A stretch of DNA of 5,618 bases from Opitutaceae bacterium. Lineage in GTDB: Bacteria > Verrucomicrobiota > Verrucomicrobiia > Opitutales > Opitutaceae. Positions 1 through 4,544 of this stretch are shown here, piece after piece. The notes below the pieces were generated by a model. That model made no database searches, was not told where the DNA came from, and saw nothing but the letters and a program-made list of their open reading frames with translations. The translations under genes and the position numbers were made by a program. How positions within the stretch are numbered: the first letter of the stretch is position 1; every line of letters begins with the position of its first letter. The stretch spans positions 1 through 5,618 of the forward strand of contig JANXSC010000125.1 of assembly GCA_025352845.1 (NCBI GenBank). Direction: 5' to 3'.

Positions 1-1
1 C

Positions 2-289
2 TTCGGCCGCACCTACGTGCCCAACGCCGGCGGCACCGACCACGGCTGGGGCAACCACCAGCTCATCATGGGCGGCGCGGTGCAGGGCGGCGATATCTAC
101 GGCCAGATGCCGAGCCTCGCCGTCAACGGCCCCGACGACACCGGCCGCGGCCGCTGGATCCCCACCACGAGCGTCGATGAATACAACGCCACGCTCGCGA
201 CCTGGTTCGGCGTGAGCGCGGCCAATCTCCCCGTCGTCCTCCCCAACATCGGCCGCTTCGCGAAACCGAATCTGGGATTCATGGGCTAA
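2..289 (+). CDS. DUF1501 family protein, C-terminal fragment
   Basis: This is the last 95 residues of a gene that begins before the window; the reading frame is open from base 2 and stops with TAA at 287-289. The visible part contains FGRTYVPNAGGTDHGWGNH, then MGGAVQGGDIYG and GRGRWIPTTSVDEYNATLA, and ends in WFGVSAANLPVVLPNIGRF. This series is the characteristic C-terminal end of DUF1501 proteins, which are related to the alkaline phosphatase/sulfatase fold, are usually about 400-500 residues long, and commonly carry a Tat export signal at the N-terminus (outside this window). Their biochemical role is not established. They often sit next to a DUF1800 gene, which would lie upstream here and cannot be checked. 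The GTG at base 17 is internal, not a start, because family similarity continues upstream of it. Confidence 0.85.
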   Translation, partial: FGRTYVPNAGGTDHGWGNHQLIMGGAVQGGDIYGQMPSLAVNGPDDTGRGRWIPTTSVDEYNATLATWFGVSAANLPVVLPNIGRFAKPNLGFMG

Positions 290-304
290 TTCACTTTTGG
301 CGCC

Positions 305-331
305 GCCACTTGCCAACGCGGCAAACGTGGC
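305..331. terminator. Bulged hairpin after the DUF1501 gene, possible terminator
   Basis: GCCACTTGCC (305-314) pairs with GGCAA (320-324) and GTGGC (327-331), leaving a 5-base loop and a 2-base bulge, for 10 base pairs in total. It starts 16 bases after the DUF1501 stop codon, where a terminator would be expected. There is no T-tract behind it, so intrinsic termination is only a possibility; it could also be a 3' mRNA stability structure. Confidence 0.3.
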
Positions 332-373
332 TTCGTCCGCGCCTCTCGAAATCCCGCACGTCACCCACTCCCC

Positions 374-1321
374 ATGAGCAAAAAAATCATCGCAGTCCTC
401 GGCGCCACCGGCGCGCAAGGCGGCGGACTCGTCCGCGCCATCCTCAACGATCCCAGCGGCGGCTTCGCCGTCCGCGCCGTCGTGCGCGATCCGCAATCGG
501 AGAAGGCCCGCGCCCTAGCCGCGCTCGGGGCCGAGGTCGTCGCCGGCGATGTCGACGACGAGGCCAGCCTCCAGCGCACGTTCACCGGCGCGCATGGCGC
601 GTATTGCGTGACGTTTTTCTGGGTTCACTTTTCCGCGGAGAAAGAAATCGCCGAGGCCGCCGCGATGGCCCGCGCCGCCAAGGCCGCCGGAGTGAAGCAC
701 GTCGTCTGGTCCACGCTCGAAGACAGCCGCACGTGGATTCCGCTGTCCGACCCCCGCATGCCGACACTGCACGGGAAATACAAAGTCCCGCACTTCGACG
801 GCAAGGGCGAGGCCAACGCCGAATTCACGCGCGTCGGCGTGCCCACGACACTGTTCTACACCTCGTTCTACTGGGAAAACCTCATCTATTTCGGGATGGG
901 CCCGCGCAAGGGTGCCGATGGCAAACTCGTCTTTGCACTCCCCATGGGCGACCGGAAATTGCCTGGCATCTCTGCGGACGACATCGGCCGCTGCGCCTAT
1001 GGGGTGTTCAAACGCGGCGGCGAATTCATCGGCAAGTCAGTCGGTGTCGCCGGCGAGCATCTCTCGGGCGCACAGATGGCGGCCTCGCTCGGCCGCGCGC
1101 TGGGCCAGCCCGTCAGCTACTACGCGATGCCGTTCGACGACTACCGGAAGCTCGGTTTCCCGGGAGCCGACGACTTGGGAAACATGTTTCAGTTCAACCA
1201 CGATTTCGCCGCGGACTTCTGCGGCCAACGCAACCTCGCAACCTCCCGCGCGCTCAATCCTGCGCTGCAAACGTTCGACACGTGGCTTGCCGCCAACAAG
1301 GTGCGCATCCCGATCCAGTAG
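374..1321 (+). CDS. NmrA/HSCARG-like NAD(P)-binding protein
   Basis: A complete 315-residue protein of the atypical short-chain dehydrogenase NmrA family, closest in recalled sequence pattern to HSCARG/NMRAL1, an NADPH-sensing protein. The N-terminus is a Rossmann fold: strand IIAVLG, then the dinucleotide loop GATGAQG (residues 10-16), and VVRDP (36-40), whose arginine is the usual contact to the NADP 2'-phosphate. VVWSTLED (110-117) follows. Farther on come HFDGKGEANAEF (140-151), FYWENL (165-170), and near the C-terminus YRKLGFPGADDLGNMFQF and a final LNPALQTFDTWL, all in the order seen in NMRAL1. The canonical SDR YxxxK catalytic pair is not evident, so a sensor, regulator or quinone/NADPH-related role is as likely as catalysis. 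No membrane segment or signal peptide is seen, so it should be cytoplasmic. The ATG at 374 is chosen because the Rossmann strand begins two codons later; no Shine-Dalgarno sequence precedes it. It is 84 bases downstream of the DUF1501 gene and probably independent of it. Confidence 0.85.
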   Translation: MSKKIIAVLGATGAQGGGLVRAILNDPSGGFAVRAVVRDPQSEKARALAALGAEVVAGDVDDEASLQRTFTGAHGAYCVTFFWVHFSAEKEIAEAAAMARAAKAAGVKHVVWSTLEDSRTWIPLSDPRMPTLHGKYKVPHFDGKGEANAEFTRVGVPTTLFYTSFYWENLIYFGMGPRKGADGKLVFALPMGDRKLPGISADDIGRCAYGVFKRGGEFIGKSVGVAGEHLSGAQMAASLGRALGQPVSYYAMPFDDYRKLGFPGADDLGNMFQFNHDFAADFCGQRNLATSRALNPALQTFDTWLAANKVRIPIQ

Positions 1322-1327
1322 CTTGGC

Positions 1328-1341
1328 CGCGCCACGGCGCG
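1328..1341. terminator. GC-rich inverted repeat just after the nmrA-like stop
   Basis: CGCGCC (1328-1333) and GGCGCG (1336-1341) are exact inverted repeats only 2 bases apart, so a real stem would be about 5 pairs with a 4-base loop. It begins 7 bases after the stop codon. It lacks a T-tract, so a terminator role is weakly supported, and such palindromes also arise by chance in GC-rich DNA. Confidence 0.2.
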
Positions 1342-1425
1342 TCCTGAAGCAACGAGTGCACCCGAGGGCACCGGGCGACTGGCGCAAAGGCGTGGGCGCG
1401 AAAAAAACCATTCGCCACCTCGCAT

Positions 1426-1456
1426 GGTGCGTGGCTCCCTCTGCAACCCACGCACC
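1426..1456. promoter_or_regulatory. Hairpin in the leader of the first lactate permease
   Basis: GGTGCGTGG (1426-1434) and CCACGCACC (1448-1456) form a perfect 9-base-pair stem with a 13-base loop, 85 bases before the permease ATG. An upstream CGTGGG (1391-1396) could instead pair with CCCACG (1447-1452), giving two mutually exclusive structures. It could be a leader control element, the terminator of the nmrA-like gene, or chance; the sequence does not decide. Confidence 0.3.
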
Positions 1457-1485
1457 CCTGCGTCAGCCTCCGCCGCGCGTGTTGA

Positions 1486-1540
1486 TTCTCCCCCGCTCTC
1501 CGTCCCCTCTCTCGCTCACCCTTCACCCAGCTTCCACCCA
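1486..1540 (+). promoter_or_regulatory. Pyrimidine-rich, Shine-Dalgarno-free leader
   Basis: Of these 55 bases immediately before the permease ATG, 46 are C or T by direct count, and there is no GGAG or AGGA motif. The tract should be unable to fold on itself, which would keep the start codon accessible. Shorter pyrimidine-rich tracts also precede the nmrA-like gene and the second permease, so this looks like the local style of translation start. The base count is observed; the role in initiation is inferred. Confidence 0.4.
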
Positions 1541-3175
1541 ATGCCCTGGTCCCAATCCTACGCCCCCGTCGGCGGTATCCTCACCTCCGCGCTGATTGCG
1601 GCGATTCCCGTCGTCGTGCTGCTCGGGCTCCTCGCCTTCTGGCACGTGCGCGCGCACCTCGCGGCCATCATCGCGCTCGCGGTCGCCGTGGCCGTCGCGG
1701 TTTTCGTTTATGGCATGCCCGCGTCGCTCGCGCTCGCGTCGGCCGGCTACGGCGCCGCCTTCGGTCTGCTTCCGATCGGGTGGCTGATCCTCAATGCCGT
1801 CTTCATCTACCAGCTCTCGGTTGAAACTGGACAGTTCACCGTCCTGCAAAAACAGATTACCGGCGTTTCCGGCGACCGGCGCATCCAGGCGCTGCTGATC
1901 GCGTTCTCGTTCGGCGCATTCATCGAGGGCGCGGCCGGTTTTGGTGCGCCGGTCATGATCAGCGGCGCGCTCATGATCGGGCTCGGCTTCAAACCGCTCG
2001 AAGCCGCCAAACTCGCCCTTATCGGCAACACCGCGCCCGTGGCCTTCGGCTCGCTCGGCACGCCGCTCGTCACGCTCGCGCCGCTCACCGGCCTCGATCT
2101 CAATCTGCTCAGCGCGATGGTCGGCCGCCAACTGCCGTTTTTCTCGCTGATCGTGCCGTTCTGGCTGATTTGGGCCCAGGCGGGCTGGCGTGGTATGATC
2201 GGCATCTGGCCGGCCTGTCTGGTCGCGGGCGGCAGCTTCGGCATCATGCAGTTTTTGATCAGCAATTATCACGGGCCTTGGCTCGTGGACATCATCGCCG
2301 GCGCGGTCTCCATGCTCTCCGTCGTCGTGCTGATGCGGTTCTGGCAGCCGAAGGAAATCTCCGCCAATCCCGCAGCCGCCACCGCCGCGGCGGCGGCCCC
2401 GGCCGCCACTGGCCCGGCGTGGAAAGCCTGGCTGCCGTGGATTTTTCTCACGGGCTTTGTTTTCGCCTGGGGCGTGCCCGCGGTAAAAACCAAACTCAAC
2501 AGCCTTTATGCGCCGCAGCTCGAAGTCCCGGTTCTGCACCTGAAGGTGGAAAAAGTGCCGCCCGTCGCCCCCGTGCCCACGCTGGAAAAAGCGATCTTCA
2601 ACTTCAACCTGCTCTCCGCCACCGGCACCGCGTTGCTCCTCGCCGGCATCGCCTCCGCCATCGGCCTCGGCGTCGGCCTGCGCCGCGCGCTCACGATCTA
2701 TTGGCAGACGCTCATGCGCGTGCGCATCTCGTTGCTCACGATTTCCGTGATGATGGCGCTGGGTTTCACCACGCGCTACAGCGGCACCGACACCACGATG
2801 GGCCTCGCGATGGCCGGCACCGGCGTGCTCTTTCCGTTTTTCTCGCCGCTCATCGGCTGGCTCGGCGTCGCGCTCACGGGCAGCGACACCTCGTCCAACG
2901 TCCTCTTCGGCAACCTGCAAAAAGTCTCCGCCGAGGCGCTCGGTTTTCCGCCGCTGCTCATGAGCGCCGCCAACAGCTCCGGCGGCGTCATGGGCAAGAT
3001 GATCGATGCGCAGAGCATCGTCGTCGCGGCCGTCGCGACCGGTGGCCACGCCGACAGCCCGGACGCCGGCACCGTCCTGCGTTCCGTATTCTGGCACAGC
3101 CTCGCACTCGCGTTGCTGATGGGGATTTTCATCACGTGCCAAACCTACCTCTGGCCGTGGATGGTGCCGAGGTGA
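1541..3175 (+). CDS. lctP: L-lactate permease, copy 1 (LctP/LldP family)
   Basis: A complete 544-residue inner-membrane permease of the lactate permease family, whose characterised members (E. coli LldP and GlcA) import L-lactate, D-lactate and glycolate by proton symport. The hydrophobic pattern fits a dozen or more membrane helices. Family hallmarks are FGAFIEGAAGFG (124-135, with conserved Glu129), LIGNTAPVAFGSLGTPL after it, FFSPLIGWLGVALTGSDTSSN (SDTSSN at 448-453), and ANSSGGVMGKMI near the C-terminus. The protein ends in WPWMVPR, like LldP. An alanine-rich linker (about 274-293) separates the two helical halves. The ATG at 1541 is chosen over an in-frame ATG at 1424: the upstream 39 residues are low-complexity Pro/Ser sequence, and MPW-Q-YAPVGG matches the start of the second copy. 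Length is normal for the family. Third codon positions are strongly G/C (36 of the first 40 codons). Actual substrate is inferred from the family; other short carboxylates are possible. Confidence 0.93.
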   Translation: MPWSQSYAPVGGILTSALIAAIPVVVLLGLLAFWHVRAHLAAIIALAVAVAVAVFVYGMPASLALASAGYGAAFGLLPIGWLILNAVFIYQLSVETGQFTVLQKQITGVSGDRRIQALLIAFSFGAFIEGAAGFGAPVMISGALMIGLGFKPLEAAKLALIGNTAPVAFGSLGTPLVTLAPLTGLDLNLLSAMVGRQLPFFSLIVPFWLIWAQAGWRGMIGIWPACLVAGGSFGIMQFLISNYHGPWLVDIIAGAVSMLSVVVLMRFWQPKEISANPAAATAAAAAPAATGPAWKAWLPWIFLTGFVFAWGVPAVKTKLNSLYAPQLEVPVLHLKVEKVPPVAPVPTLEKAIFNFNLLSATGTALLLAGIASAIGLGVGLRRALTIYWQTLMRVRISLLTISVMMALGFTTRYSGTDTTMGLAMAGTGVLFPFFSPLIGWLGVALTGSDTSSNVLFGNLQKVSAEALGFPPLLMSAANSSGGVMGKMIDAQSIVVAAVATGGHADSPDAGTVLRSVFWHSLALALLMGIFITCQTYLWPWMVPR

Positions 3176-3176
3176 G

Positions 3177-3286
3177 AAACTCCAAACGCCAAACCTCCAA
3201 ATCGCAAAAAATCCCAACCACTGGTTTTCAAACCCGCCTGGCAATCGGGATTTCTTTGGCGTTTGGGTTTTGGAGTTTGGGATTTT
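3177..3286. repeat. Heptad-based imperfect inverted repeat
   Basis: The left arm is a run of near-tandem 7-base units (AAACTCC, AAACGCC, AAACCTCC, AAATCGC) at 3177-3205, ending in AAATCCC (3209-3215). The right arm carries the complement: GGGATTT (3247-3253), TTTGGCG (3255-3261) and TTTGGAGTTT (3269-3278). AAACTCCAAA (3177-3186) pairs exactly with 3269-3278, and CGCCAAA (3187-3193) with 3255-3261, leaving one unpaired heptad on the right. The centre contains a small palindrome, AACCACTGGTT (3216-3226). It starts directly after the permease stop codon and ends in TTTT, so it could act as a terminator for the permease. I recall similar TTTGGNGTTTGG-type intergenic repeats in Verrucomicrobiota, but cannot verify that here. 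Confidence 0.6.
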
Positions 3287-3303
3287 AGCCGTCTAATCGG
3301 CCA

Positions 3304-3417
3304 ATGCGCCCCCGCGCCGACGACTCCATCCCGCCCGCCGCCGCGCACCGCCTCATCGCCGGCACGGTGATCGGGCTCGCCGCGCTCGTGTGGCTCACTG
3401 CCACGCAGGGGCTGTAA
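3304..3417 (+). CDS. Possible 37-residue single-helix membrane protein
   Basis: An ATG-initiated ORF of 37 codons ending in TAA. It reads as a short polar, proline-containing N-terminus (MRPRADDSIPPAAAHR) followed by a hydrophobic stretch LIAGTVIGLAALVWLTA (residues 17-33), long enough for one membrane helix, and a short tail TQGL. The positive residues precede the helix, consistent with an N-in orientation. It lies 128 bases downstream of the permease, beyond the inverted repeat, and 22 bases from the end of the convergent nitrilase. There is no Shine-Dalgarno sequence, as for its neighbours. I recognise no family. A short ORF with a hydrophobic run can arise by chance in GC-rich DNA, so it is offered as a candidate only. 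Confidence 0.35.
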   Translation: MRPRADDSIPPAAAHRLIAGTVIGLAALVWLTATQGL

Positions 3418-3439
3418 ACATTCCGCACATCACGCCAGC

Positions 3440-4363
3440 TTACGTGTGAGTGACGGGCTGTTTTGGGCGCTCGTCGACGACCAACTGGAAGATGTCCGGT
3501 CGAGCGTAGTGTCCGGTCACATCGAGATCGAATTTGCCGCGCACGATTTGGGTTCGGTCGATCTCGGCCAATAGGATGGCTTCGCCTTCGGTGTTGGGTC
3601 CGGCCAGGAAATTGCCGAAAGGATCGACGATGCAACTGCCGCCTCGGCATATGATCGCGTCGGGATTGCTGCCAAGATCGACCCGATAGTCGGCCGGATA
3701 GTCCCGCCGGCGATTGAATTGGTTGCATGCGAGCACAAAGCAGCGTCCCTCAACAGCGATGTGACGCACCGTGGCAAGCCACGAGTCACGAGCATCAGCC
3801 GTTGGCGCGCAGTAGAGCTCGATGCCCTTCGCATACATCGCGGCTCGCAGCAGCGGCAGGTAGTTTTCCCAGCAAATAACCGCGCCGACACGACCGAGTT
3901 CGGTGTCGAACACCGGCAGCGTCGAACCGTCGCCGAAACCCCACACCAGTCGCTCGGAGCCGGTTGGCATGACTTTGCGGTGCTTGCCGAGCAAGCGCCC
4001 TTCCGGCGAGAAGAACAGCACCGTGCAGTAGAGCGTGCCGCCACCGCGTTCAATCACGCCCACGACAAGAAGCACGCGATTGGCGCTCGCTATCTCGGCC
4101 ATCCGATCGACCGCCGGTCCCGGCACATCCACGCTGCTTTCCCAATAGCGGCGAAAATCGTCGCGGCCGGTGTCGCTCCGTGAACCCACGGCCGCACCGA
4201 AATCCATACCGCGGGGATATGCCGATACATAAGCCTCGGGGAACACGACGAGCCGCGCGTCCTGCCGTGCAGCTTCGGCCGTGAGGTCCGCGAGTTTTTC
4301 CAGCGTGCGCTCGCGATCAAAAACCACCGGTGAAGATTGCACCACGGCGACTTTGTATTTCAT
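3440..4363 (-). CDS. Nitrilase (plant NIT4-like, C-N hydrolase superfamily)
   Basis: A complete 307-residue cytoplasmic nitrilase, converting a nitrile plus water to a carboxylic acid and ammonia. The catalytic triad is plain: Glu43 in FPEAYVSAYP, Lys130 in GKHRKVMPTGSER, and Cys164 in VICWENYLPLLR; the second conserved glutamate is Glu137. The CWEN context is specific to the nitrilase/cyanide hydratase branch rather than amidases. LYCTVLFFSPEG (111-122), WGFGDGST, YAKGIELYCAPTADARDSW and C-terminal FDLDVTGHYARPDIF follow the pattern I recall for plant NIT4 nitrilases and related bacterial enzymes. Substrate cannot be read from sequence: beta-cyanoalanine, arylacetonitriles and aliphatic nitriles are all possible. 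The ATG at 4363 is preferred over an in-frame GTG at 4411 because the beta-strand KYKVAVVQ starts right after it and the added 16 residues are not family-like. The gene is convergent with the first permease and divergent from the second, sharing a 181-base promoter region with it. Confidence 0.92.
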   Translation of the reverse strand: MKYKVAVVQSSPVVFDRERTLEKLADLTAEAARQDARLVVFPEAYVSAYPRGMDFGAAVGSRSDTGRDDFRRYWESSVDVPGPAVDRMAEIASANRVLLVVGVIERGGGTLYCTVLFFSPEGRLLGKHRKVMPTGSERLVWGFGDGSTLPVFDTELGRVGAVICWENYLPLLRAAMYAKGIELYCAPTADARDSWLATVRHIAVEGRCFVLACNQFNRRRDYPADYRVDLGSNPDAIICRGGSCIVDPFGNFLAGPNTEGEAILLAEIDRTQIVRGKFDLDVTGHYARPDIFQLVVDERPKQPVTHT

Positions 4364-4367
4364 GGAA

Positions 4368-4382
4368 TTTGGGAGTTTTTGG
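4368..4382. repeat. Short heptad-like tract before the nitrilase start
   Basis: TTTGGGAGTTTTTGG resembles the right arm of the larger inverted repeat at 3177-3286 (TTTTGGAGTTTGGG). It lies directly upstream of the nitrilase ATG on the minus strand. It may be a degenerate half-copy or a chance match of low-complexity sequence. Confidence 0.25.
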
Positions 4383-4388
4383 CCATGC

Positions 4389-4409
4389 GCGAGGAAAACT
4401 GGTTCTCGC
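4389..4409. promoter_or_regulatory. Small inverted repeat in the divergent region
   Basis: GCGAG (4389-4393) and CTCGC (4405-4409) are exact inverted repeats flanking 11 bases, and the match extends inward through AA/TT if one base is bulged. It is 26 bases upstream of the nitrilase start. It might form a hairpin in the nitrilase leader or be an operator; support is modest. Confidence 0.2.
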
Positions 4410-4442
4410 ACACTTGCACCGCAGAGGGGATGCGAACGCGAG

Positions 4443-4456
4443 GGGAAAAGTTTCCC
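4443..4456. promoter_or_regulatory. GGGAAA-AG-TTTCCC palindrome, candidate operator
   Basis: GGGAAA (4443-4448) and TTTCCC (4451-4456) form a perfect 6+6 inverted repeat around a 2-base centre. It lies near the middle of the divergent nitrilase/permease intergenic region, where a dimeric regulator could control both genes. It does not match the GntR-type LldR operator pattern (TGGT-N3-ACCA) known for lactate genes. The role is inferred from position and symmetry. Confidence 0.35.
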
Positions 4457-4481
4457 GCCTAGAACGCGCGGGCTGGCCGCT

Positions 4482-4498
4482 GCGAAAATATTTCTCGC
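4482..4498. promoter_or_regulatory. GCGA-AAATATTT-TCGC near-palindrome
   Basis: GCGA (4482-4485), the self-complementary AAATATTT (4486-4493), one extra C, and TCGC (4495-4498) make an almost perfect palindrome. The A/T core stands out in GC-rich surroundings and lies about 50 bases before the second permease ATG, a plausible place for a -10 region or an operator. No convincing -35/-10 pair could be assigned. Confidence 0.3.
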
Positions 4499-4544
4499 TC
4501 TCGGGGATTCATGCAGCGCAACTACTCCGCCGTTTCCCCCTCCT

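Noticed and set aside
310..1347. Open frame of 345 codons on the + strand overlapping the nmrA-like gene
   Set aside because: The product is arginine-rich and has no recognisable domain, while the overlapping frame encodes a clear NmrA-family protein.
1424..1540. Upstream in-frame ATG extending the first permease by 39 residues
   Set aside because: The extension is Pro/Ser-rich and unlike a membrane protein N-terminus, overlaps the leader hairpin, and copy 2 begins at the equivalent of 1541.
3177..3205. Heptad run as the start of a CRISPR array
   Set aside because: Units are only 7-8 bases with no spacers between them and occur as inverted arms, which does not fit CRISPR repeats.
3216..3226. 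AACCACTGGTT palindrome as an LldR-type operator
   Set aside because: It has the TGGT and ACCA halves in the reverse order and spacing to the known operator, and lies after, not before, the permease gene. It is better explained as the core of the inverted repeat.
1523..3244. Long open frame of 573 codons on the minus strand, opposite the first permease
   Set aside because: Its translation is Arg/Glu/Asp/His-rich low-complexity sequence with no family motifs, typical of the antisense of a GC-rich membrane protein gene. The permease on the + strand is unmistakable.
2170..3288. Open frame of 372 codons on the + strand overlapping the first permease
   Set aside because: Arg/His-rich translation in an alternate frame, with the hallmark permease motifs in the other frame over the same bases.
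4364..4411. Upstream GTG start extending the nitrilase by 16 residues
   Set aside because: The family N-terminus begins at MKYKVAVVQ; the added residues are not family-like and no ribosome site favours the GTG.
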